This document shows positions 7,815-16,547 of a DNA stretch of 64,000 nucleotides, piece by piece. The position numbers and the translations under genes were made by a program. Source of the DNA: JBCAXA01 sp038534295 (GTDB lineage Bacteria; Pseudomonadota; Gammaproteobacteria; Steroidobacterales; Woeseiaceae); the NCBI GenBank assembly GCA_038534295.1, contig JBCAXA010000005.1, positions 145,151 through 209,150 on the forward strand. The letters run 5' to 3'. The number at the start of each line of letters is the position of its first letter. Position 1 is the first letter of the stretch. Below the pieces are notes generated by a model that did no database searches, was not told where the DNA came from, and worked only from the letters and a program-made list of their open reading frames with translations.

Positions 7815-10106
7815 TTAGAAGTTGTATTCCAGGTTGAAGCTGAGACGTCGCGGCAGATTCGCCTCGGCCAGATAAACCGACGATCCGGGACTCGCGAGGC
7901 CAAAGCGGCGATAGGCTTCTTCCGTCAAATTGCGCCCAATGAAGCCAATGCGCAGCTTGTCTTCGGAATCTGAAAACCAGACAGCAGCGTTGTAGACCTG
8001 GTAGTCGCCTTGGCGGACGCCCGGCGCAAGTGGCGTTTCAGTGAAGTATTCGTCCGAATAGGTGACGTCGCCGCGAATGAGTAGATTCCAGCCGTTGACG
8101 ATTTCCGTGCTGAACTCACCGAACAGCGTGCCTTTCCACTCCGGCGCGAATATTAACGTGCGGTCGGTTAGGTCCTGCGTACAGCCCGGCCCTATCGCTG
8201 CGGCCTGACCGGGCGTGCAGTCGGCATTCGGGAAGCTGTCGTAAAAAGCATCGGTGTACGCAAGGTTCCCACCGATCAGCAGGTTTTCGTTGATTGACCA
8301 ACGACCGTCGATTTCGACGCCCTGACTGACCGCTTCCGCTGCATTCTGAACTTGAAACGCTACCGTACCCGGAATCGCTGAGGAGACCTGCAGGTCGTCG
8401 ATACGCATGTGGAAAACCGTGGCGTTGAGTTCAAGGGCACCATTGGCGAACAATCCCTTCATACCAAGCTCAACCGCGTTGTTGATCTCCTCTTCGAACT
8501 GAATGTTGGCGTTGGGGTCTTCCGGCACGCGATCACTGAAGCCACCGGCTTTGTAGCCCTGCGATACGGTCGCAAACAGCATCAGCGTGTCCGACACGTC
8601 GTACTGAAGACTCACCGACGGCGTGAATCGGTTTTCCGCACGATTCAGATCCGGTCGACTCACAGCCGCTTCTAGCGGACCGAAAGGTCCCGGCGCAAAT
8701 GGGACGCGAGTCGTCGGGTCGTAGGGCGTTGCGAACGGCTCGTAGAATCGAACAAAGGTATAAGTCTTTTCTTCATCGGTGTATCGACCGCCTAGCGACA
8801 ACGTGAATTGGTCGGTAAAGCGGTAGCGATACTGACCGAAGATCGCAATGGTCTCGGTGCGCTGATCGAAAACCTCGTCCTGTTGCACGGCAAGCGGCAA
8901 TCCCGGGAACGTTCGAAAATCGATGTCGGTATTGCTGTAACGGAAAAGATCCGATTGTTCGAGATAAACGCCAATGATGTAGTCGGAGTTGCCTTCGGCT
9001 TCTGACGTGAAACGAAACTCTTGCGTGATCGACTCGTAATCCTCGTCACGCACCGCGTTATACGCACCACCGGCAATGCCCATATCAATGGCGTAGAAGC
9101 GATCAAGAAACTCGTAGCGCTGAAAAGCACTGATCGACAGAAACTCGCCGGCCGAGAAATCGTGCGCGACCCGCAGTACGGCCGCCTGGACCTCTTGATC
9201 TCGATCCGGGCAGAAGCCCGGCAGACTTTGGACGACCGGTGGATCGTCACCGCACGCGTAGTCCGCAACCCAGTCAAGATCGGGTGTCCAGCCCGGCGAG
9301 AAGAACTGAAACACATTGGCAAGACCCGGATTGCTTTCGGGCGGCCCGACGATCTCCAGTGACGTATTGCCTTCCGCATCCAAGTCGCCGTGTTCGAGTT
9401 TTAGCTGAATGCGGGTGTTCTCGCCGATATCCTGGTCGAGCTTGAGACGGAAACCGATGTCTTCGCGGATGCCACCGTTCGGGCCATTCAGACGGTTCTC
9501 GACGTAGCCATCGCTGTCCGAATAGCGAAGGGCGAAACGCCCACGCAGCGATTCCGTGATCGGCCCAGACACGTATCCTTCGTATTCGCTGAAGTTACCG
9601 TTCGTACTGTAAGAACCGTAGCTGGCCGACACATCGGCTTCGAAGGTGTCGGTCGGCTCGCCGGTGCGCACGATCATTGCACCAGCCAGCGTGTTCTTAC
9701 CGAATAGCGTGCCCTGTGGACCGCGGAGCACTTCGACCGCAGCAACGTCCATGAAGCTCAGCAGACTTGCGGCACCGCGGCCGATGTATACGTCATCAAC
9801 GAAACGGCCGACCGGCTGTTCGATGGAGTGCGACGTACCGGTGCCGAGCCCACGAACGTAAAGATTGGGAAGGATCGTCGAGATCGATGCTTCAAAATTC
9901 GGTATGTAGAGTGCGACCTCCTCCATGTCGACGACACCCATATTGTCGATGGTGTCGCCGGTGATCGCAGCCACCGACACAGGCACATCCTGCAAACTCT
10001 CTTGCCTTTTCGTCGCGGTGACCACGACTTCGTCCAGCACCTGACCGTACGCTTCTGCAACGAGAAAACAGCCGCAACTCACAAAAAGCAGCCTAGTAGA
10101 TTTCAT
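7815..10106 (-). CDS. TonB-dependent outer-membrane receptor (aromatic cluster)
   Basis: A 763-residue receptor with a signal peptide (about 1-21), a TonB box and plug start (DEVVVTATKRQESLQDVPVSV), the plug motif VLRGPQGTLFGKNTLAGA, and a long beta-barrel ending in the terminal aromatic residue (LEYNF) expected for outer-membrane assembly. GGGGGAG just upstream of ATG 10106 is a strong ribosome site. It lies between the OsmC-like gene and the CoA-transferase in the catabolic operon. By position it may import the aromatic substrate or a conjugate of it. That role is inferred; the barrel sequence does not reveal the ligand. Confidence 0.93.
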   Translation of the reverse strand: MKSTRLLFVSCGCFLVAEAYGQVLDEVVVTATKRQESLQDVPVSVAAITGDTIDNMGVVDMEEVALYIPNFEASISTILPNLYVRGLGTGTSHSIEQPVGRFVDDVYIGRGAASLLSFMDVAAVEVLRGPQGTLFGKNTLAGAMIVRTGEPTDTFEADVSASYGSYSTNGNFSEYEGYVSGPITESLRGRFALRYSDSDGYVENRLNGPNGGIREDIGFRLKLDQDIGENTRIQLKLEHGDLDAEGNTSLEIVGPPESNPGLANVFQFFSPGWTPDLDWVADYACGDDPPVVQSLPGFCPDRDQEVQAAVLRVAHDFSAGEFLSISAFQRYEFLDRFYAIDMGIAGGAYNAVRDEDYESITQEFRFTSEAEGNSDYIIGVYLEQSDLFRYSNTDIDFRTFPGLPLAVQQDEVFDQRTETIAIFGQYRYRFTDQFTLSLGGRYTDEEKTYTFVRFYEPFATPYDPTTRVPFAPGPFGPLEAAVSRPDLNRAENRFTPSVSLQYDVSDTLMLFATVSQGYKAGGFSDRVPEDPNANIQFEEEINNAVELGMKGLFANGALELNATVFHMRIDDLQVSSAIPGTVAFQVQNAAEAVSQGVEIDGRWSINENLLIGGNLAYTDAFYDSFPNADCTPGQAAAIGPGCTQDLTDRTLIFAPEWKGTLFGEFSTEIVNGWNLLIRGDVTYSDEYFTETPLAPGVRQGDYQVYNAAVWFSDSEDKLRIGFIGRNLTEEAYRRFGLASPGSSVYLAEANLPRRLSFNLEYNF

Positions 10107-10152
10107 CGTCTCCCCCTTAAAAATCGGATGTCGAATCGAGTTTGATTCCGGT

Positions 10153-10728
10153 TCAAATCCGCGATCCGTTCAGATACAACGTCGTGTTGGTCGGCGTTGC
10201 GTTCATGATGGCCTGCATAGCCATGCAGGCGTTTTCGGAGGCCTGCGCGAGTTGCGCAACTTCCTCCGGCGATTGGTTGCCTTCGACGATGACGTGCGTT
10301 TCAACGCCCTCGCATCGACCACGGAAATCACCTTCCTGTTCGGCATCGGTGACCAGCGTTGTCGAAAACTTGGTTCGCTGCTCAATGCGGATGTTTTGAA
10401 TGTCCATCTTCTTGGCCCGCACGAAGGCCGTTAGATGAGTCAGCAAACAGAACGCGATTCCGGCCGAAAGATAGCCAAGCGGTGGTGGCGCGTCGTCCGT
10501 GCCACCCAGCGCACCACCCTCATCGCAATTGAGCTCGAATGGGCTCCAGGTCGGCAGATTCGGCTCAACCAACGCCCGTTTCTGCATCCCTTCGCCAGAT
10601 TCCGCCACCAGATTGACTTCGAAGTTCATCTGCTCGCCGTGACGCGGTTTGACGAAAGTTGTGACACCGATTTTTTCGAACGCCGGACTCGACGTACTTT
10701 TTGAAACGATCGTGCTCATCTGACTCAT
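10153..10728 (-). CDS. OsmC/Ohr-family protein
   Basis: A 191-residue protein. ATG 10728 is chosen because GAGGAG lies just upstream; the frame is open further but the leader is low-complexity and overlaps the hydroxylase 3' end. The C-terminal half has the OsmC pattern: PPLGYLSAGIAFCLLTHLTAF carrying the family cysteine, then a GRCEGVETHVIVEG strand and a helix with ASENACMAMQ, the position of the second cysteine. OsmC/Ohr enzymes reduce organic peroxides with a cysteine pair. It sits 20 nt after the flavin hydroxylase gene. Detoxifying peroxides from uncoupled hydroxylase turnover is an inference. Confidence 0.8.
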   Translation of the reverse strand: MSQMSTIVSKSTSSPAFEKIGVTTFVKPRHGEQMNFEVNLVAESGEGMQKRALVEPNLPTWSPFELNCDEGGALGGTDDAPPPLGYLSAGIAFCLLTHLTAFVRAKKMDIQNIRIEQRTKFSTTLVTDAEQEGDFRGRCEGVETHVIVEGNQSPEEVAQLAQASENACMAMQAIMNATPTNTTLYLNGSRI

Positions 10729-10748
10729 GCTTGCTCCTCGTTCGGTGA

Positions 10749-12512
10749 TTACTCGGCTGTGCCGAGTACTTGCTGCATGGCCTTCAACAGCTGCCGCTCT
10801 GCATCTGCGGGCAACGAGTGGCTGCGCCACCCAACAATGAAATCCGGGCGCACCAGCAGTGCGCCGTTCTCGTCGATTTCGCGTATCCGGGCCCAATCGC
10901 CGTAGGGATCTTCGAAGGCCTTGCCCGGGCCGATTACCGCCGCGCTGATCGGCACGCCGAGCTTTGCTGAAACGTCAGCAGCAGCATCGACCCAGGCCTC
11001 GCCGCCGGTTCCGGTGACGAGTGAAAACTTGCCGCCGCCGCAAAGATCCAGCGTCGAGACCTTCTCGGACCCGTGCTGCAACCAAGCATGCGGAATCGGC
11101 GCGCCAGGACGGCTGCTGTGTTCGTGATACAACTCGGCGTCGCGTTTGAATCCCGGGTCCGGCGTGCCATCTGGCACCACCGCGGTCGACGCGTAACGCA
11201 TGTTCATTTCAACGCCGTGGGCGTTGTAGACGTAGTGCGTCGAGTCGATGGCTTTGATCAGTGCCGCGCGCTGCTCCGCCGCCTCGCTGGTCGAGTCCTT
11301 GCGTGCGGCCATATTTTTCTGCATCTGCACAGGATCCTTGGTGTCGAACAGTCCCAAGGCCTGCAGGATGGGCGGGAAATCACCGAGGCTTTTGTTGGCG
11401 CGTTTGACGATTTGCTCGGCAACGGGCGAGCGCTCGGTGTCGTAGGTCTCGAGGAGTTCTGGCGCGGCTTTGCCACCGAGTACCAGCGCCATTTTCCAGG
11501 CTAGATTGAAGGCATCCTGGATTGACGTGTTCGAGCCCAAGCCGTTTGTCGGTGGGTGTCGATGGGTTGCATCACCCATACAAAACACCCGACCGTTGAT
11601 GTTGCGCGTAACGTACGCGTTGTTGACGGTCCACGTCGACGTGGCGTCGATCTTCACTGGGACCGTGTCGTCGCCAATGAGCTTGTGAACAATCTGCATC
11701 GCAAGTTCATTGGTCATTTCAGGCGGACCGTCGTCGACGTCGTAACCCCAGATCGCGAGCCAACGGTGCCACGGGCGTACCATCCGAACGACGCCGATAC
11801 CAAGACCGCCAACGTCCGAACCCGGCTGAATAACCCAATAGAGCACGCTCGGTCGATACGCGACGTACTTCGACAGGTCGGCTTCGAAAACCATATTGAT
11901 CGAGCCGGACAGACCCATCTTGCCTTCGACCGGCATTGCCGCGTCGTCAACGATCTTCGAGTTCGCGCCATCGGCGCCGATCAAGTAGCGCGACCGAACG
12001 GTGAACTCCTGACCAGTGATGCGATCGAGCAGGGTCGATGTGACGCCTTGGTCGTCCTGCTCCATATGCAGGTACTCGGTATCGAATCGAACTTTGCTAC
12101 CGCGGTGAGCGGCCGCTCGCACGAGTATGGGCTCGAGCAGATTCTGTGGCAGGTCGCACATTGAAGTCGGACTTGCGAGCTCGTAGTCAGCACGACGATT
12201 TGGGTGCGTACCCCAAGTCTTGATGCGACCGAGCTCCTCACCCGCGAGGCTGGTGCAATACGTGTTCTCGCCCATGAGATCCGCCGGCGCGGCAAGGTTG
12301 ACGGCCTCGCTCTCGAGGCCAAGATCGCGTAACACCTCCATGGTGCGTTGATTTGTGATGTGCGCCCGCGGCGTTCGCGCGGTCCAGCCATACTTATTGA
12401 CGAGCATGTTGGGCACGCCGTAAGTCGATAGCAGCGCCGCCGCGCTCGATCCTGCAGGACCGGTTCCAACAATGAGTACGTCTGTCTCTACAGCGGACGC
12501 ACGATCCGGCAT
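10749..12512 (-). CDS. tfdB: FAD-dependent phenol hydroxylase, 2,4-dichlorophenol 6-monooxygenase (TfdB) type
   Basis: A 587-residue class A flavin monooxygenase. FAD-binding GTGPAG is at residues 16-21, the DG motif GADGANS at 179-185 and the second FAD motif GRVFCMGDATHRHPP at 307-321, followed by TNGLGSNTSIQDAFNLAWK. The segments RTPRAHITNQRTMEVLRDLG and SPTSMCDLPQNLLEPIL closely match what I recall of TfdB, the NADPH-dependent 2,4-dichlorophenol hydroxylase (598 residues). The reaction would be ortho-hydroxylation of a (halo)phenol to a (halo)catechol, feeding the intradiol dioxygenase encoded divergently. RBS AGAGGAA precedes ATG 12512. Whether the natural substrate is halogenated cannot be read from sequence; resorcinol or another phenol is an alternative. 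Confidence 0.88.
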   Translation of the reverse strand: MPDRASAVETDVLIVGTGPAGSSAAALLSTYGVPNMLVNKYGWTARTPRAHITNQRTMEVLRDLGLESEAVNLAAPADLMGENTYCTSLAGEELGRIKTWGTHPNRRADYELASPTSMCDLPQNLLEPILVRAAAHRGSKVRFDTEYLHMEQDDQGVTSTLLDRITGQEFTVRSRYLIGADGANSKIVDDAAMPVEGKMGLSGSINMVFEADLSKYVAYRPSVLYWVIQPGSDVGGLGIGVVRMVRPWHRWLAIWGYDVDDGPPEMTNELAMQIVHKLIGDDTVPVKIDATSTWTVNNAYVTRNINGRVFCMGDATHRHPPTNGLGSNTSIQDAFNLAWKMALVLGGKAAPELLETYDTERSPVAEQIVKRANKSLGDFPPILQALGLFDTKDPVQMQKNMAARKDSTSEAAEQRAALIKAIDSTHYVYNAHGVEMNMRYASTAVVPDGTPDPGFKRDAELYHEHSSRPGAPIPHAWLQHGSEKVSTLDLCGGGKFSLVTGTGGEAWVDAAADVSAKLGVPISAAVIGPGKAFEDPYGDWARIREIDENGALLVRPDFIVGWRSHSLPADAERQLLKAMQQVLGTAE

Positions 12513-12609
12513 CGTCGTTCCTCTTGTTTTTGGTAACTGTTTTGCGGTCGTATCGAAATAGCACCAGCACGGCGTTGTGGGTGCATTGGACTACGGTGCT
12601 TGCTACGCA

Positions 12610-13764
12610 TTACACCGACACCACAGCCGTTGTTCGCCGGCCCCGATCGCGCCGATAGTGATTCAGTTTGTCGAAATCGAGCGTCGCGCCAATGCCAGCC
12701 CCTTCGTTTAGCCACAGCTTGAAGTCGCGGTAGCGGGCTGGTTGGGTGCAGAGATCCTCAGCCATCAGCAGAGGCCCGATGAGCTCGCCACCCAACGGGA
12801 GCTCCGGCAGCGTTGCGCAAAGCTGCATATTGGCGGCCGTACCGATTGAGGTTTCCAGAAATGTGCCCATGTAGAGCACCAGGCCGGATTGAGCCGCAAC
12901 ATCCGCCAGAACCTTGGTCGCGCGCAGGCCACCCGACTTCATCACCTTTAAAGACACTGTGTCCGCGGCGCGCAGCGCTATGATGCGCTGCAGCTCGTGC
13001 CCGGTGCACATGCCTTCGTCGATCATGACATCGATATCGAACCGCTGGGATAGACGAGCCATCGCTTCAACGTTCCAACGCGGAACCGGTTGCTCGATCT
13101 GTTCGATGCCGACGTCCTGCAATCGATGCATCGCCCAAGTCGCCGTCGACTCGTTCCACATTTCGTTCGGATCAACACGAACCGTCGCCTTACCGTCCAG
13201 AGCGCGCGCGATAGCAGTAGCGCGGCGAACGTCTTCGTCAACAGGCAACGCGCCCATCTTGAGCTTGAACGTACGATGCAGGCGCGCTTCGATCTTCTGC
13301 TCGGCTTCGGCAATTTCTTGATCGATATCGCCCGTGGCCAGCGGCCACAGGACCTCAATTGAGTCGCGGCATGCGCCGCCTAGCAGATGGGAAACGGGTA
13401 AATCGAGGGTCTTGCCGATGAGATCGAGCAAGGCCATCTCGAGCCCGGCTTTCGCGAAAAAATTGCCATGCAACGCGCTGTTCATGTTCCGCTGCAACGA
13501 TTCGAGCAGGAATGCATTGGTGCCGATGACCAGCGGCGCAAGGTATTGGTCAATGTGCAGTTTTATGGATTCGACACTCTCACCGCTCCACCATGGCCCT
13601 CCGGGCGTCACAGCCTCGCCGATGCCGACAACGCCGTCGGTCGAGCGGGCCAGAATGATGACGGCGCTTTGTCGATTCGTCCCGAGCGCCGAGAAACGCT
13701 GCAGACGACGCAACGGCAAATCGACGATAACCGCTTCGATTGACTCGACGTTTATGACCTGCAT
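12610..13764 (-). CDS. Muconate/chloromuconate cycloisomerase
   Basis: A 384-residue member of the muconate lactonising enzyme branch of the enolase superfamily. ATG 13764 follows a GGGAGGGG ribosome site; an in-frame GTG lies at 13770. Catalytic residues are all present at the numbers known from the Pseudomonas enzyme: KxK at 167/169 (FKLKMG), metal ligands D198, E224 (IEQP) and D249 (MIDEG), and K273 (SLKVMK). It converts cis,cis-muconate, or the halogenated form, to a muconolactone or dienelactone. First gene of the minus arm, divergent from the LysR gene. The dienelactone hydrolase and maleylacetate reductase on the other arm point to a chloromuconate-type role. An L-Ala-D/L-Glu epimerase-like relative is less likely. 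Confidence 0.87.
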   Translation of the reverse strand: MQVINVESIEAVIVDLPLRRLQRFSALGTNRQSAVIILARSTDGVVGIGEAVTPGGPWWSGESVESIKLHIDQYLAPLVIGTNAFLLESLQRNMNSALHGNFFAKAGLEMALLDLIGKTLDLPVSHLLGGACRDSIEVLWPLATGDIDQEIAEAEQKIEARLHRTFKLKMGALPVDEDVRRATAIARALDGKATVRVDPNEMWNESTATWAMHRLQDVGIEQIEQPVPRWNVEAMARLSQRFDIDVMIDEGMCTGHELQRIIALRAADTVSLKVMKSGGLRATKVLADVAAQSGLVLYMGTFLETSIGTAANMQLCATLPELPLGGELIGPLLMAEDLCTQPARYRDFKLWLNEGAGIGATLDFDKLNHYRRDRGRRTTAVVSV

Positions 13765-13832
13765 CTCCACCCCTCCCGCAGCCCATCGGGTTGCGCCAAC
13801 TCACGATAGGCTCGATAGAGGCTTGCTGTAAA

Positions 13833-13873
13833 ATACCTCTTGCAGCTAGTTGTGATACCTTTTTTGCATGATG
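13833..13873. promoter_or_regulatory. LysR-type operator region between the two arms
   Basis: ATAC-N7-GCAT at 13855-13869 matches, with one mismatch, the ATAC-N7-GTAT recognition site known for CatR/ClcR-class LysR regulators. A second ATACC(T)nTTGCA-like copy starts at 13833, 22 bp (two turns) away. The 20-mer GATACCTTTTTTGCATGATG (13854-13873) recurs with one change at 14821-14840, upstream of the dioxygenase gene. The site sits in the spacer between the cycloisomerase and LysR genes. Operator function is inferred. Confidence 0.55.
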
Positions 13874-13925
13874 AATGAAGCTCAACACCGCTGCTGTCGA
13901 GCGACTCGCGCATAGAGGAGAGTCA

Positions 13926-14825
13926 ATGGACTTGAAACAGTTGCGGTATTTCGTCGCTGTCGCGGAGATCGGCAACATCGGCGCGGCAGCGAAGAAACTG
14001 CACATCTCGCAGCCGCCGGTGACGCGGCAAATTCAAAAACTGGAGGACGAAATAGGCGCCGATTTGTTCACAAGAACACCGCGCGGCGTAGAGCTCACCG
14101 ATGCCGGCCGCGCATTGCTGGAGGAGGCCCGCGACATCCTCGACCGGACTGACCGCGCCATACTGCGCAGCCGGTCAGCGCACTTGGGAGAGATCGGCAA
14201 TATCGATATCGGCTTTATGGGGTCACCGATTTACAGCACGTTGCCGCGAGTGCTGAGGCACTTTCGGTTGCGCCAGCCCAAGGTATCCATCGCACTGCAC
14301 CGCATGGGCAAACAAGAACAGATCGATGCGATTCGGAACGACCGCCTGCATGTCGGCACGGCCCGATTTTTTTCAGCCGAACCGGATTTATCGTCCGTGC
14401 AAGTGTCGCTCGAGGTACCGATGCTGGCCGTTTCGGACCGGACCTTGCGTCGAACCAAGGAGATTCGGCTGAGCGAGCTGCGTGACCGCCCGTTGATTCT
14501 ATTCCCGAGCGCCGGTCGACCGAACTTTGCCGACACCGTTATGGAGGTATTCAAGGCGCAGCGGCTCAAGCCTCGAATCGGCCATACCGCCGAGGATCTA
14601 ACAGCAGCGCTGGCATTGACAGCGTGCGGCGCCGGTTACTGCTTGGTACCGGCGACCGTTGCTGAACTGCGCTGGCCCGGAATCCGCTTCGTTCACCTTG
14701 CCCGGGTCAAACCAATCATTCCGGTGCATTGCATCTATCGAACCGACGATACATCGCCAGTGTTGCGCTCGTTCCTAGATGCATTGAGTCAGTACATTGC
14801 CGAGAATCGAAACGACGAACGATAG
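13926..14825 (+). CDS. LysR-family regulator of the aromatic cluster (CatR/ClcR/TfdR class)
   Basis: A 299-residue regulator. ATG 13926 is chosen because AGAGGAG precedes it; the frame is open 51 nt further but begins without a ribosome site. The HTH (LKQLRYFVAVAEIGNIGAA, then LHISQPPVTRQIQKLEDEIG and ADLFTRTPRGVELT) is the classic CatR/TfdR form, and an effector domain fills the rest. Such proteins sense muconate or chloromuconate and activate the neighbouring promoter. It diverges from the cycloisomerase arm and lies directly upstream of the dioxygenase gene. Its own stop codon (14823-14825) lies inside the second operator copy. Confidence 0.9.
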   Translation: MDLKQLRYFVAVAEIGNIGAAAKKLHISQPPVTRQIQKLEDEIGADLFTRTPRGVELTDAGRALLEEARDILDRTDRAILRSRSAHLGEIGNIDIGFMGSPIYSTLPRVLRHFRLRQPKVSIALHRMGKQEQIDAIRNDRLHVGTARFFSAEPDLSSVQVSLEVPMLAVSDRTLRRTKEIRLSELRDRPLILFPSAGRPNFADTVMEVFKAQRLKPRIGHTAEDLTAALALTACGAGYCLVPATVAELRWPGIRFVHLARVKPIIPVHCIYRTDDTSPVLRSFLDALSQYIAENRNDER

Positions 14826-14870
14826 CTTTTTTGCATGATGTAGGCGGTCAAAAGGTATTGGATAGTATGG
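14821..14870 (+). promoter_or_regulatory. Second LysR operator copy and dioxygenase promoter region
   Basis: ATAG-N7-GCAT at 14822-14836 lies within a 20-mer identical in 19 positions to that at 13854-13873. An inverted ATACCTTT (read as AAAGGTAT, 14851-14858) follows, then TAGTAT at 14863-14868 as a possible -10. No good -35 is seen, as expected for an activator-dependent promoter. It would drive the dioxygenase, dienelactone hydrolase and reductase genes. Confidence 0.5.
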
Positions 14871-14929
14871 CCCTGTTTCGCTAGGTTCATAGGTCTCAAT
14901 GTTTGGCTACGGCAACGGGAGCAATTGAA

Positions 14930-15706
14930 ATGGCACAGCCCGCAGAGCAACTCGATAAGACCCATCCGCGTGTCAAGGCAATCGTTGAAGACTTGGTTGA
15001 TGCAATCAGTGATGTCTTTGCCAAGCACAACGTGACGTTTCCGGAGTACCGCGCCGGCTTCTTTCACGTGATCAAGACGGGCAAAGCGGGAGAGCTGGGC
15101 CTACTGATGGACATGCTGCTTTGCCAGCGCGTTTGCGACCTCGAAATGGTGGGCCGGAAAGGAACGCGTAGCAATGTCGAAGGCCCCTACTATCTGCCCG
15201 ATGCGCCGTTTGTTACGGACGTGGTCAAAGTCCACGATCATGCCGAACCCATGCAAATCGAAGCGACCGTTCGCGATACCGACGGAAATCCAATTCCGGA
15301 TGTCGATGTCGAGCTTTGGTGGGCCGATCCGGAAGGGTTTTACAGTGGTTACCGCGATGACTACCCCAAAGACTTCTACCGCTGCCGCACGAAGACCGAT
15401 GCCAACGGGCAGTATTCAATCCGCGGTTCGCTGCCAAAAGAGTATCCGATCACGAAAGCGGTGCATGGCCCGACGGGATCGCTGATCGAATTGCTCGGAC
15501 GCCAGGGCATGCGAACGATGCACGTTCACCAGAAGTACAACCACGCGGGCTTTTTGCCGCTGACCACGCAAGCGTATTTTGAAGGAGCGGCTTATCTCGA
15601 CGCCGATCCTGTGACGGCGGTCTTTGACGATCTCACTTACAAACTCAAAGAGCGCGACGGCGTTCCGGTGCTATCGCTGGACATCGTTCTCGATCGAGCG
15701 AGCTAG
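14930..15706 (+). CDS. Intradiol ring-cleavage dioxygenase (catechol/chlorocatechol 1,2-dioxygenase family)
   Basis: A 258-residue Fe(III) intradiol dioxygenase. ATG 14930 has GGGAG 8 nt upstream; a TTG at 14903 is an alternative. The four iron ligands are recognisable: Tyr88 (EGPYYLP), Tyr150 (DFYRCRT), His198 and His200 (MHVH). The N-terminal helical domain (residues about 1-80) is the dimerisation/linker domain of the catechol 1,2-dioxygenase branch. It cleaves a catechol between its hydroxyls to a cis,cis-muconate. Length is close to chlorocatechol dioxygenases (about 250-260). Hydroxyquinol 1,2-dioxygenase is a realistic alternative, since that product is maleylacetate directly, but the cycloisomerase and dienelactone hydrolase favour a halocatechol. 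Confidence 0.88.
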   Translation: MAQPAEQLDKTHPRVKAIVEDLVDAISDVFAKHNVTFPEYRAGFFHVIKTGKAGELGLLMDMLLCQRVCDLEMVGRKGTRSNVEGPYYLPDAPFVTDVVKVHDHAEPMQIEATVRDTDGNPIPDVDVELWWADPEGFYSGYRDDYPKDFYRCRTKTDANGQYSIRGSLPKEYPITKAVHGPTGSLIELLGRQGMRTMHVHQKYNHAGFLPLTTQAYFEGAAYLDADPVTAVFDDLTYKLKERDGVPVLSLDIVLDRAS

Positions 15707-15727
15707 CAACGGCCAGGGCGATTCGGC

Positions 15728-16429
15728 ATGTGTCATGGAGAGGCCAGCAGCGCGTTTCCGGAGCCAGGGGCGTTTCGAACATCGTCGACAGCGCCCGTTG
15801 CTGCGATTTTCGGAAACGAGTCGGCGGCTCAGCGGATCGCTATCTTGCCGGATATCTACGGCGCCAACCCGTTCTACCAAGGCTTGGCTACGCGCTTTGC
15901 CGACCAAGGCGCGGCGGTACACTTAATCGACACATTCGCCGGGCTCGGCGACCTGCCGAAGGCAACACGTGAAGCAGCGTTCGCACGTCGCCACAAACTC
16001 AAGGACCGCGCTTTCGTCGACCATCTCGAGGAGTATCTCACGAGTGCAGCGATCACCGGCGTGGTCGGTTTTTGCCTGGGTGGCTTGTTTGTTTTTGATC
16101 TCGCGCGGCGCCGACTCAACGCATCGCTAGTCGCGTTCTACCCATTCCCGCAGGGCCTGCCGAATCAGGACGCGCTGGATATTCCGTTCGACTACCTCGA
16201 CGAGACGCAAACCGATCATACGGTGCTTGTTGGCGACCAAGATGCATCGCTAGGTAGCGATTTGCTGGCGCGGCTAGCTGACGTCGCCGGACGTAATCCA
16301 TCGATCGATCTGCACGTGTTCGAAAGATCAGAGCACGGATTTCTTGCGGATTTAGACAGCGACGATGAGCAGAAGCGCCTCAACGCCATTCGTGCGCTCG
16401 AGATCTGCGAGACCCGGTTGGCCCTTTGA
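15728..16429 (+). CDS. Dienelactone hydrolase
   Basis: A 233-residue alpha/beta-hydrolase. The nucleophile is Cys116 in GFCLGG, the hallmark of dienelactone hydrolases, with Asp172 (VGDQD) and His203 (RSEHGF) completing the triad. It hydrolyses (cis or trans)-dienelactone, formed from halomuconate cycloisomerisation, to maleylacetate. It starts 21 nt after the dioxygenase stop and is surely cotranscribed. Presence of this enzyme next to maleylacetate reductase distinguishes the modified ortho pathway from the ordinary catechol pathway, which uses muconolactone isomerase and enol-lactone hydrolase. Confidence 0.88.
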   Translation: MCHGEASSAFPEPGAFRTSSTAPVAAIFGNESAAQRIAILPDIYGANPFYQGLATRFADQGAAVHLIDTFAGLGDLPKATREAAFARRHKLKDRAFVDHLEEYLTSAAITGVVGFCLGGLFVFDLARRRLNASLVAFYPFPQGLPNQDALDIPFDYLDETQTDHTVLVGDQDASLGSDLLARLADVAGRNPSIDLHVFERSEHGFLADLDSDDEQKRLNAIRALEICETRLAL

Positions 16430-16547
16430 AGAGACGTCGCCGCTGCTCATTCGAGGGCACCTCGTGTTTTGCGCCGGTCGTGCCCCGTACCGCACTATCG
16501 TGGCTGATCTTGTGCATGCTGAGTTCACCTAGGGTCGTGGGCGAGCA

